From: Methanobrevibacter sp.
GTDB taxonomy: Archaea > Methanobacteriota > Methanobacteria > Methanobacteriales > Methanobacteriaceae
Length of the DNA: 64,000 nt
Direction: 5' to 3'
Assembly: GCA_017434525.1 (NCBI GenBank)
Contig: JAFRFD010000166.1
Location: forward strand, 1 to 64,000
The notes below the pieces were generated by a model. That model saw only the letters and a program-made list of their open reading frames with translations. It did not search any database and was not told the DNA's origin. Shown here one piece after another: positions 38,544 through 47,207 of this stretch (position 1 is the first letter of the stretch; every line of letters begins with the position of its first letter). A program made the position numbers and the translations under genes.

Positions 38544-39662
38544 ATGAATAAAAGTGATTTGAAAAGAGATTATTACATGCTCAAGGGACCGCTTGCCAAG
38601 AAAGGTTATGACTGGTGGTGGCATTCTTTAACTGCATATAATAAGAAAACTGGAGAACCAAGACCTTTTTTTATTGAATATTTTGTGTGTAATCCAGCAT
38701 TGGCTGAAGAAGAACCTACCTTAGGACAATTGCCTGAAAATAAGGCAGCCGGTAAAAAACCGTCTTACTGCATGGTTAAAGCTGGTGCATGGGGTAAAAA
38801 TCCGAAACAAATTCATAATTTTTACTCAATGAAGTACTTTGATTGCCCGGATGATGAATTGAATATTCGTGTTGGAGACTGTAGCCTAACTGAAACTCAT
38901 ATGAGTGGATTTTCAAGGGTATCCGAAGAGGAAGCTCGTGACCATCCGGAATATATGTGTGATGCTGGAGAAATGATGTGGGATTTGGATATTGATAAGC
39001 AAATCACTTTTAATGTGGGTTACGGTGCAAATTCATTGTTTAGAAAATTAAACTCATTTGAAATGTTTTGGCATGCTGAAGGAATCAAAACCCAATATAG
39101 CGGAACCATCTGGCTGGATGGTGAAGAATATGAGGTTATTCCTGAAAAATCTTTCGGTTATGCAGATAAGAATTGGGGAGGAGACTTCACCTCACCATGG
39201 CTTTGGATTTCATCATGTAACTTAACCAGTCTTATATCCGGTAAAAAATTGGAGAATTCTGCATTTGAAGCAGGAGGAGGAAGGCCAAAAGCATTTGGAA
39301 TTTCCATTCCTCGTAAATTGCTGATTGGTTTTTATTATGAAGGCACAATGTATGAATATAACTTCGCAAGATTTTGGAATCTGGTAAAAATCGACTTTGA
39401 TTTTGAAGAAGGGGACGAAGTTCATACCTGGAGAGTAAACGCAAGCAATAAAAACTCAAAAATGGAATTGGTGCTTTACTGTAAACGTGATGAAATGCTG
39501 CTGATTAATTATGAGGCTCCTGATGGTCAAAAACGTCACAACCGTTTATGGAATGGTGGAAACGGTTGGGGTGAAATAAAACTGTACAAAAAGGACGGAA
39601 CATTAATTGACCATGTTAAAATTGAAAATGCAGGATGCGAATATGGGGAGTATGATAAGTAA
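38544..39662 (+). CDS. Tocopherol cyclase-like (lipocalin-fold) protein
   Basis: 372-residue soluble protein that resembles tocopherol cyclase (VTE1-type) proteins: a two-part beta-rich protein with FEMFWHAEGIKTQYSGTIWLDGEEYEV and, most tellingly, YADKNWGGDFTSPWLWISSCNL, close to the AEKNWG-FP-W-W block of that family. No signal peptide or membrane segment. Plant/cyanobacterial cyclases close the chromanol ring of prenylquinols; methanogens have no tocopherol, so the substrate is unknown and may be another prenyl lipid. GGAGG precedes ATG 38544. The next gene overlaps by one base and looks like a phytol/dolichol kinase, which supports a prenol-related role. Confidence 0.7.
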   Translation: MNKSDLKRDYYMLKGPLAKKGYDWWWHSLTAYNKKTGEPRPFFIEYFVCNPALAEEEPTLGQLPENKAAGKKPSYCMVKAGAWGKNPKQIHNFYSMKYFDCPDDELNIRVGDCSLTETHMSGFSRVSEEEARDHPEYMCDAGEMMWDLDIDKQITFNVGYGANSLFRKLNSFEMFWHAEGIKTQYSGTIWLDGEEYEVIPEKSFGYADKNWGGDFTSPWLWISSCNLTSLISGKKLENSAFEAGGGRPKAFGISIPRKLLIGFYYEGTMYEYNFARFWNLVKIDFDFEEGDEVHTWRVNASNKNSKMELVLYCKRDEMLLINYEAPDGQKRHNRLWNGGNGWGEIKLYKKDGTLIDHVKIENAGCEYGEYDK

Positions 39663-40333
39663 TGATTTTCACTGATATCATTGCACTGATTGTTGTATAC
39701 GTCTATGTAATTGCAATTTTTATCATAGCTGAAAAGGTTTTGAAATCCAGGCCGGAATTTTCACGTAAATTCCTTCATATTATGGTAGGTAATATGATTT
39801 TTGCCATGCCGTTTTTCTCAAACCCATGGGTTATGATTATAGGTTTGACATTGCCGGCTTCAATTGGAACCTTTTTATTAACTGAATATTCTCCAATCAA
39901 AATAGAAAACAGCATGACTGAATCAGGGCACGCTCTTGGTTTATTTTTCTATTCTGCGATCTGGACAGTACTGTTAGTAATATTTGGAAATCATTTATGG
40001 ATTGTAGCATTAGCTATTGTTCCTTTAGTTTATGGTGACGGATTTGCTGCATTAATCGGTATTAAATTCGGTAAAGTTAAGTTTTCCATTTTCGGAAGTA
40101 CAAAATCTCTTGAAGGATCACTGTCCATGTTTGTTGTAACAACTGTAATGAGCGTATTTGTATGGATGGTTTTCACATCAATTGGTTATTCAATGCCTGA
40201 ATTTAATATAGTCTATATTATAGCTATTTCTGCTGTTGCAACCATATGTGAAGCTTTAAGTTATGGTGGAATTGATAATCTAACAGTTCCTGCACTAACT
40301 TCTGTTTTATATTATCTAGTAGCTGTTATGTAA
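39662..40333 (+). CDS. Phytol/dolichol kinase-like CTP-dependent prenol kinase
   Basis: 223-residue integral membrane protein with six or seven hydrophobic segments. SRKFLHIMVGN matches the RKxxHI motif and YGDGFAALIGIKFGK plus GSTKSLEGSLSMF match the GD-A-IG-K(S)-EGS motif of the phytol kinase VTE5 / dolichol kinase / CDP-diglyceride synthetase-like family. Probably phosphorylates a polyprenol such as geranylgeraniol, phytol-like or dolichol. It shares a TAATG start-stop with the tocopherol-cyclase-like gene, so both are one translational unit. Confidence 0.75.
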   Translation: MIFTDIIALIVVYVYVIAIFIIAEKVLKSRPEFSRKFLHIMVGNMIFAMPFFSNPWVMIIGLTLPASIGTFLLTEYSPIKIENSMTESGHALGLFFYSAIWTVLLVIFGNHLWIVALAIVPLVYGDGFAALIGIKFGKVKFSIFGSTKSLEGSLSMFVVTTVMSVFVWMVFTSIGYSMPEFNIVYIIAISAVATICEALSYGGIDNLTVPALTSVLYYLVAVM

Positions 40334-40488
40334 GCTACTATAACCTTTATTTTTTTTAATTATTTTTCCTGATGCTCAACATAATATTGTGCTGAGATGT
40401 TGCATTCCCTTTGGCTCATGTTCAATGCGTGAAAACATATTAATAGTTGAAGATTTACAATATTATTTAAAAAATAAGGAATGTCTTT

Positions 40489-42030
40489 ATGGATTCTAAC
40501 AATAAAATTAACATTGATTTTGTCACCTTAAGGGATGATGTTTTAAATATTTCAGGTTATCTCAGATGCGTCAACGCTAAAAAAGGCGTCAATGTTGTAT
40601 GCAACGGTAAAAATGTTGATGTTAATTCATTTGATTATCCGACAAGGCGTGATGGTGAAATATACAATTTTGATTTTAAGGTGCCTGTTGGCAATGAGTT
40701 AAAAATTACCATTAATTCAAGGGATGATCTGCATTATCCTATTCGATTTAGGGAGTTTTGCAACCTGTCTGATTTTAGTAAACATTACGTTAAAGATAAT
40801 AAGATTGTTTTCTTTGATGGTGCATTTAATGTAGTGGATTATTCATATTCTTTAATGTTTAAGCTAGAGGTTAAAGAGCTAATTGATATAATCAAAAATC
40901 GCCCAAGTTTTTTCACACAGGCAATACTATTTAGGCTGATATTTTTAGTTTTTTATCCATTCATGAAAAATAAAAACATTTGGCTGGTGATGGATAGAAA
41001 GACAATGGCCGATGACAATGCGGAACACCTATTCAAATATATAAAAGATAAAAAAGATGGAATTAAAAAGTTTTTTGTCCTTCATAATTCAAGCCCTGAC
41101 TTTTCAAGAATCAATCAAATGTTTAAAGGTCATGTTCTTGACTGCGATTCGTTTAAACATAAACTATACTATATTTTCACAAAGAAATTGGTTTCATCAC
41201 AGGGTTCTGAATTTGATTTAAATCCATTTTTAAATAAAAATCCTCAACTGACATCGGGCATATGCAATCTGGATTTCTATTTCCTGCAGCATGGCGTTAT
41301 AAAGGACAATATGTCCTCATGGCTTAGAAAATATGATCGCAATCCTAAACTGATTGTGTCTTCAACACAATTGGAGTATGAGTCATTATTTGATGAAGGA
41401 TATTATTATGGTGAGGACGTAATTCAGTTATTGGGTCTTCCCAGGTATGATAATTTAACAAATGAAAACCTAAAAAAACAGATAGTCATCATGCCGACAT
41501 GGAGAAACTACTTGACAAATAAAGATGAATTATTATCCTCAGAGTACTTCAAAAGATTCAACAGTTTGATTAATAATGAGAAATTAATCGAATGTGCTCG
41601 AAATAATGGTTATGAAATTGTATTCAAGCCCCATCCTGAACTAACACAATATCTTGATTTGTTTGACCGAAACGATTATGTTCAAGTTGATTTGGATAAG
41701 AGGTATCAGGATATTTTCAATGAGTCCTCATTAATGATAACGGATTATTCCTCAATATTTTTCGACTTTTCATATCTTAAAAAGCCATTAATCTATTATC
41801 AATATGGAAATGATTATCATTATGATGCGGAAAACGGTTATTTCAACTACAAAAATAACGGTTTTGGACCGGTAGTCGACAATGAAGATGAACTGGTGGA
41901 TAAAATAATCTCATATATTGATGATGATTGTGTTATGGAAGACATTTATAAAACTAGGGTGGACGAATTTTTCAAATATCATGATCAGAACAATTCAAAA
42001 AGATGTTATGACTGGATAATCAGCCATTAG
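40489..42030 (+). CDS. CDP-glycerol glycerophosphotransferase-like protein
   Basis: 513-residue protein. The C-terminal two-thirds (about residues 150-510) match the TagB/TagF-type glycerophosphotransferase family: FLQHGVIKD (catalytic His region), VFKPHPEL (second His) and ITDYSSIFFDF (nucleotide-binding). The N-terminal 150 residues resemble the middle beta-rich domain of the two larger paralogues downstream. No transmembrane segment is obvious; one hydrophobic stretch may attach it to the membrane. Bacterial members build poly(glycerol-phosphate) teichoic acid; here the product would be a phosphodiester-linked surface polymer. Donor unknown. Confidence 0.83.
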   Translation: MDSNNKINIDFVTLRDDVLNISGYLRCVNAKKGVNVVCNGKNVDVNSFDYPTRRDGEIYNFDFKVPVGNELKITINSRDDLHYPIRFREFCNLSDFSKHYVKDNKIVFFDGAFNVVDYSYSLMFKLEVKELIDIIKNRPSFFTQAILFRLIFLVFYPFMKNKNIWLVMDRKTMADDNAEHLFKYIKDKKDGIKKFFVLHNSSPDFSRINQMFKGHVLDCDSFKHKLYYIFTKKLVSSQGSEFDLNPFLNKNPQLTSGICNLDFYFLQHGVIKDNMSSWLRKYDRNPKLIVSSTQLEYESLFDEGYYYGEDVIQLLGLPRYDNLTNENLKKQIVIMPTWRNYLTNKDELLSSEYFKRFNSLINNEKLIECARNNGYEIVFKPHPELTQYLDLFDRNDYVQVDLDKRYQDIFNESSLMITDYSSIFFDFSYLKKPLIYYQYGNDYHYDAENGYFNYKNNGFGPVVDNEDELVDKIISYIDDDCVMEDIYKTRVDEFFKYHDQNNSKRCYDWIISH

Positions 42031-42071
42031 AAAAACTGCTTTTTAATATTTAGTTGATGTTAAGCGGATAA

Positions 42072-43109
42072 TCAGGCATAACCGGATATTTTATTGACAT
42101 ATGGTATTTTCCCAAGTATTACAGTTATAATCCATGAAACTAGGAATAATAAGATAAATGTAACGGAACATGCAATAAAAATTTTTGTATCGGATAACTC
42201 AAGTGTTTTAAAGAAGGGCCTAATTAATTCTTTTAAAAATATTATATGAACTAAATACATTCCATAACTGGCTCTACTTACTGATAAAATGAATCCGTTC
42301 ACTATTTTTCCTTCTAAAAATCCTTTAATTGCTGAAAATATTCCTGTTGCCTGCTCGCTATAAATATTTTTGACAATTAAAAACACTGAACTTACCTGAA
42401 TAATTTGCAATATTCCAAAATCTAGAGTGGATGACAGATTCATTTTAGGGTATATTTCAAAGAAATTTCCAAATTTCATTTTTAAAATTGTTGAAACAAT
42501 AAATAGTGCTAGTGAAATCAGAATTATCTGATTTGGAGTTCTTTTGAATTTTTTAGTTGATAAATAATAACCTAATACTAAATATGAAATTGGGGTTATG
42601 AAAAAATTCAAGTCCAATGAATAGATTATATTGGTCATATAAAATATTTGATATAATATAGCAGTAATTGTAAATAAAACTAAAAAGTACTCTATTTCCT
42701 TTTCAGTTCCAAATTTAACAAAGAGGTTTATGACAGGTATGGCTAAATAAGCACCTATAATCATCCAGCAGTACCAAAATGCCCATATCGGAGTCTTATA
42801 TATTTTAAAAATATATGCAAAAATTAAAAAAAAGATAAATGGATAACAAATCCTAGCAAATCTCTTCTTAAAAAAAGATTTGAGTTCTATTTCTTTATTT
42901 AAGAGTAATGCTCCACTAATAAGTAAAAATAAAGGCACTCCGAATCTTCCGATTTGGCTTAGATGGTTAATATTAAAGTTTAATATTTCAGCATCTTTTA
43001 ATAAAAAACAATGGAGAAAAACAACGCCAGCAATTGCTAAAAACTTTAATGCGTCAAAATATTTGATTCTGGTTTTTACTGCCATGATACAATATTTATT
43101 ATCGGTCAT
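42072..43109 (-). CDS. Acyltransferase family 3 membrane protein
   Basis: 345-residue polytopic membrane protein (about ten hydrophobic segments) of the acyltransferase 3 / OatA-NodX family. It has the N-terminal RIKYFDALKFLAIAGVVFLHC segment with the catalytic His, and GVPLFLLISGALLL with the conserved Phe-Leu-SG motif. It probably O-acetylates a surface glycan. A start at 43085 (eight residues later) is equally likely. It converges on the CDP-glycerol gene and diverges from a paralogue at 43306. Confidence 0.85.
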   Translation of the reverse strand: MTDNKYCIMAVKTRIKYFDALKFLAIAGVVFLHCFLLKDAEILNFNINHLSQIGRFGVPLFLLISGALLLNKEIELKSFFKKRFARICYPFIFFLIFAYIFKIYKTPIWAFWYCWMIIGAYLAIPVINLFVKFGTEKEIEYFLVLFTITAILYQIFYMTNIIYSLDLNFFITPISYLVLGYYLSTKKFKRTPNQIILISLALFIVSTILKMKFGNFFEIYPKMNLSSTLDFGILQIIQVSSVFLIVKNIYSEQATGIFSAIKGFLEGKIVNGFILSVSRASYGMYLVHIIFLKELIRPFFKTLELSDTKIFIACSVTFILLFLVSWIITVILGKIPYVNKISGYA

Positions 43110-43305
43110 ATTAATATTTTGTTTCTAATATTCTTGATGTAACATTCGATTTAAATGGAATAGAATTGCATGGGTTCATCATGGTATTGTGCCAGTAGGA
43201 TGATTAAATAATCTTATTGCTTTTTTAAATGATTATCTTTATAAATAATAATGGATATACATATAATCATATTTAAAAAGATTTTGTACAAATTAAAGGT
43301 AAATT

Positions 43306-44379
43306 ATGTCGAATGTAACTACTTCCACTAATAAAAGAAAGCGTATTTTTTATTATGATGCTTTAAGGACTTTTGCTATAGTTTTTGTGATAATAATCCA
43401 TTCAAGTAAATGGTTTGCCGTATATGAACCAGTTCATTCTTTATATTGGACATTTTCAGCATCTTGGGCATCATTAGGTAATGTAGGCGTTCCAATTTTT
43501 TTCATGATTAGTGGAGCGTTGTTATTGAACAGAAGGTATGAAATCTATAGCTTTCTTAAAAAAAGACTTTCTAGAATTTTTATTCCATTTGCCTTTTGGA
43601 TTGTTATTATTATACTCTTTAGGATTCAGTTCCTAAATGATCAGCCCACAATCCAGAGTATCATTGAGATAGTATTCTATAAGGGTTTTGTGTGGTATGT
43701 TTGGACACTGATGGGGATATATCTAATCGCTCCGGTTATTAATTCGTTCATATTGGACTTTAAAATTAAAGGTGTGGAGTATTTTTTAATTATATGGCTT
43801 ATAACAATATTATTAAATACTTTAGGCTACTATCCAATTAAACATGTTGAATTAGGTTATTTTGCAGGCTATTTAGGTTATTTTGTATTGGGATGGTATC
43901 TGGATAATAAGGAGTTCAACATATCCAATAAATCAATGATGATTTATAGTGCTATCGTTTTCGTTGTTTCTTCATTGATTGTTGTTGGCGGCATTTATTT
44001 CCAATTGCTTGAGGCAAATTATTACTTAACAATATGGCCTGTTATTCAAGCATCTAGCTTTTATCTATTAGTTAAGTCATGCGATATGTATGCGCATGAA
44101 AGCAATGCTTCATTAACAAAAAGATTTGTTTCATTTGTTACAAACTCAAAACTAGGGCAAGCTATCACTTCTGTGAGTGTATGCAGCTATGGAATGTATT
44201 TAACTCATTATTTTGTAATATGGTGGCTTATAATTACCAATGATCAAACACATATCCTTGATGTAAGAAGTCCGTTTAAGTGGATACCTTTAGTATTCCT
44301 TGCAGCATTCCTATTTTCATGGAGTTTAGTATGGATTTTTAGTAAAATTCCATATCTGAAAAAGGTTAGTGGAACTTAG
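43306..44379 (+). CDS. Acyltransferase family 3 membrane protein
   Basis: 357-residue paralogue of the divergent gene before it: RIFYYDALRTFAIVFVIIIHS with the catalytic His, NVGVPIFFMISGALLLN, about ten hydrophobic segments, and a C-terminal IPYLKKVSGT tail similar to IPYVNKISGYA of the neighbour. Probably transfers acetyl or another acyl group to extracellular polymer. AGGT lies upstream of ATG 43306. The 196-base gap between the two genes holds both promoters and no gene. Confidence 0.86.
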   Translation: MSNVTTSTNKRKRIFYYDALRTFAIVFVIIIHSSKWFAVYEPVHSLYWTFSASWASLGNVGVPIFFMISGALLLNRRYEIYSFLKKRLSRIFIPFAFWIVIIILFRIQFLNDQPTIQSIIEIVFYKGFVWYVWTLMGIYLIAPVINSFILDFKIKGVEYFLIIWLITILLNTLGYYPIKHVELGYFAGYLGYFVLGWYLDNKEFNISNKSMMIYSAIVFVVSSLIVVGGIYFQLLEANYYLTIWPVIQASSFYLLVKSCDMYAHESNASLTKRFVSFVTNSKLGQAITSVSVCSYGMYLTHYFVIWWLIITNDQTHILDVRSPFKWIPLVFLAAFLFSWSLVWIFSKIPYLKKVSGT

Positions 44380-44500
44380 GTTTTAAAAAGACTGTTATTA
44401 GCTGGCGAATGGCTAAACAAATTAGAAACCTTTTAAAAAGCTTTGATTTTTCAATTTTTAATCTTAAAATATAAATATTATTTTTTCTAATATTATTATC

Positions 44501-47143
44501 ATGCAATTTGATTTTAAGTTTTCTATTATCACTGCTTTTTATAATACTCAAAATTATATTAAAGAATCAATTGACTCAGTAATCAATCAAACATTTGATT
44601 TTAGAAATAACGTTCAACTAATTTTAATCGACGGGGGGTCAACTGATGAGTCTAAAAATATTGCATTATCCTATCGGGACCAGTTTCCAGACAATATCAT
44701 TGTTTTGGATAACGATGATAAAAGCCCTTCTTCTAGTCGTAATTTGGGTTTAAAACATGCTAAAGGGGAGTATGTTAATTTTTTAGACAGTGATGATAAA
44801 TTATCTTTAAATGCATTGGAAGTTATTTATAATTATTTTAACAATAATCCAAGCGTTAATATTGCAGCGATTCCATTAATACTTCTCGGAAGTGATGAAG
44901 AACATACTTTAGCTGAAAAATATGATTATAATCACTTAATTGACGTATATGGGGACTATGATTATCCACAATTAAGCATATCATCTTGTTTCATTAAAAA
45001 GGAAATTTTGGATAATTATTCATTTGATGAAAGATTAATGGTTCGTGAGGATGCATTATTGATAAATAAAATATTAATCAATGAGGGAAAATATGCATTA
45101 ATAAAAGATGCAGAATACTATTTCAGAATAAGGACTGATGAATCTGCACTTACAGATGTTATCAGATCACAAAAAGCATTCTTCAGCGATAAAGTAATTT
45201 ATTTCTACAAACAGTTAATAGATTATTCAATTGATAAAAAAGGTTTTTTGCCGGATTTTATTAAATATGTATTGGCTTATGATGCATCATTTTTCTTTAA
45301 AGCGCCAACATCAACAGTATTGACAAGACCTGAATATAATGAGTTTAGAAATATGCTGCAGGATGCATTGTCTTATGTGGATGATGAATTCATTATAACG
45401 CATAAGTTTATTCCTGAAATCGTTAAATCGCTGTTGATTTATTTAAAAAATAATGATTTTCACATTGATGTTGATTCTAACAAGGTCTCCTTAAAGTCTA
45501 ATGACTACATAATCAATGAATTGCATAATGAATTGCTAATTGTCGATGTTGTAGAAATCATTGAGAACAGTCTGAATTTCTCAACATACTTCACAAGTTG
45601 CTGTGACTATAAATATTTTACAATGGAGGCAGTTAAGGTTAAAAGCGATGGAACAGAAGAAGTTTATGAGGGTAAATTCTTTGATTATCCAACAACTAAC
45701 AGGTATCCTCAGGAATCCGTTGGGGTATGCTGGAAATTTGATTACTGTGTTGACTTTAAAATTCCAATTGCTAAAGATGAAGTTTCAAGAATCTATTTCA
45801 AATTGATTTATGATGAGGATGGAAAGCATGCTGAAATGCGAAATCCTCTGCAATTCCAAAATTATGATGCGGGCCTTTCAAAAGTATGCAACTATCTAAT
45901 TAAGAACAATCAAATGGTCATATACAACAGAGGCGACGAATCATTCTATTTGCAACCTTATTCATTTGTAAAATCTGCAAAACTTGAAGTGATTTCCATA
46001 TTAAAAATGATTAAAGATCATAACGGTTCAACACTTCCGGGAATATTTTACCATTTATTATACCTATTCTTATATCCATTCATGAGAAATAAACGTATTT
46101 GGCTATTCCAAGACCGTGTTGACATTGCTGATGATAATGCAAAGCATCTATTCAGGTATGCTGTAAAACAAGATGACGATATCAAAAAGTACTTTGTAAT
46201 CCGTAAGGACTGTGAAGACTTTAATGAAATGAAAAAAATTGATAAAAACATTGTTCCATTGGGGTCATTTAAAAACAAATTCTTATATCTGTTTGCCGAA
46301 AAAATGATTTCCTCTCATGTAAATCACAGTTGGTTAAATCCGTTTTTTAATCCAAAAAGACCATATTTCAATGGATTTCTGACTGTTGAAAAATGTTTCC
46401 TGCAACATGGGGTTATTAAGGATGATTTATCAAGTTGGCTTAGGAAATTCTTCCAGAATCTGCATTTATTCTTAACCTCATCCGATTATGAGCGAGATTC
46501 GATTTTGGGAGATACTTATAATTATGATGATGAGGTGGTGCAGGCTTTTGGACTTCCGCGCCATGATTATCTGAAGTTCGGTGTTGCCAAAAAGGAAATC
46601 TTATTCTCTCCCACCTGGAGAAAACATCTAATCAACAGACAGGCATTTGAAAAATCAGAATATTACTATCGCCTGAATAGCTTTTTGAATAATGAAAGAT
46701 TGTTGAATGCAATTAAAGATAAAGGGTATAAACTGGTATTCAAACCCCACTATGATTTGGAACCGTTTCTTGACTTATTCACATTGGATGGGGAAGTCAT
46801 TGAAGTGAATACTCATGATTCCTATCAAACAATATTCAACAACTCCGCCGTAATGATTACAGACTATTCCAGTGTATTTTTTGACTTTTCATTTCTTAAA
46901 AAGCCGGTAATTTATTATCATGCTGGAAACGATTATCACTACGATGAAGGATATTTCAGCTATGAAGAAATGGGCTTTGGAGATGTCATAGACAATGAAG
47001 AGGAGTTGGTTGATAAGATAATAGGATACATGGATAATGACTGTGAGATGGAAGAAAAATATAAGAAACGTGTAGACAAGTTTTTCAAATACACTGATCA
47101 GAAAAATTGCAGTCGTGTTTATAATTGGCTATATCAACATTAA
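44501..47143 (+). CDS. GT2 glycosyltransferase fused to CDP-glycerol glycerophosphotransferase
   Basis: 880-residue bifunctional polymerase candidate. Residues 1-220: GT2 fold with SIITAFYNTQNYI, GGSTDESKNIA and NFLDSDDKLS (DxD metal motif intact). Residues 330-500: a beta-rich linker shared with its neighbours. Residues 510-880: glycerophosphotransferase domain with FLQHGVIKD, FKPHYDLE (PHY in place of the usual PHP) and ITDYSSVFFDF. It could alternately add sugar and glycerol-phosphate (or another polyol-phosphate) to a surface polymer. A TATA-like aaatataaata at 44466-44476 suggests a leaderless start at ATG 44501. Confidence 0.85.
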   Translation: MQFDFKFSIITAFYNTQNYIKESIDSVINQTFDFRNNVQLILIDGGSTDESKNIALSYRDQFPDNIIVLDNDDKSPSSSRNLGLKHAKGEYVNFLDSDDKLSLNALEVIYNYFNNNPSVNIAAIPLILLGSDEEHTLAEKYDYNHLIDVYGDYDYPQLSISSCFIKKEILDNYSFDERLMVREDALLINKILINEGKYALIKDAEYYFRIRTDESALTDVIRSQKAFFSDKVIYFYKQLIDYSIDKKGFLPDFIKYVLAYDASFFFKAPTSTVLTRPEYNEFRNMLQDALSYVDDEFIITHKFIPEIVKSLLIYLKNNDFHIDVDSNKVSLKSNDYIINELHNELLIVDVVEIIENSLNFSTYFTSCCDYKYFTMEAVKVKSDGTEEVYEGKFFDYPTTNRYPQESVGVCWKFDYCVDFKIPIAKDEVSRIYFKLIYDEDGKHAEMRNPLQFQNYDAGLSKVCNYLIKNNQMVIYNRGDESFYLQPYSFVKSAKLEVISILKMIKDHNGSTLPGIFYHLLYLFLYPFMRNKRIWLFQDRVDIADDNAKHLFRYAVKQDDDIKKYFVIRKDCEDFNEMKKIDKNIVPLGSFKNKFLYLFAEKMISSHVNHSWLNPFFNPKRPYFNGFLTVEKCFLQHGVIKDDLSSWLRKFFQNLHLFLTSSDYERDSILGDTYNYDDEVVQAFGLPRHDYLKFGVAKKEILFSPTWRKHLINRQAFEKSEYYYRLNSFLNNERLLNAIKDKGYKLVFKPHYDLEPFLDLFTLDGEVIEVNTHDSYQTIFNNSAVMITDYSSVFFDFSFLKKPVIYYHAGNDYHYDEGYFSYEEMGFGDVIDNEEELVDKIIGYMDNDCEMEEKYKKRVDKFFKYTDQKNCSRVYNWLYQH

Positions 47144-47207
47144 AGTATTTATTTTAATTTAAATATAATATAGAATAGGAATTGATTTTTTAATTTTAGG
47201 GATAGTT

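Noticed and set aside
40334-40488. Possible small RNA between the kinase-like and CDP-glycerol genes
   Set aside because: There is a T-rich stretch and weak pairing (CAACATAATATTGTGCTGAGATGTTG), but no promoter-hairpin-terminator arrangement strong enough to report.
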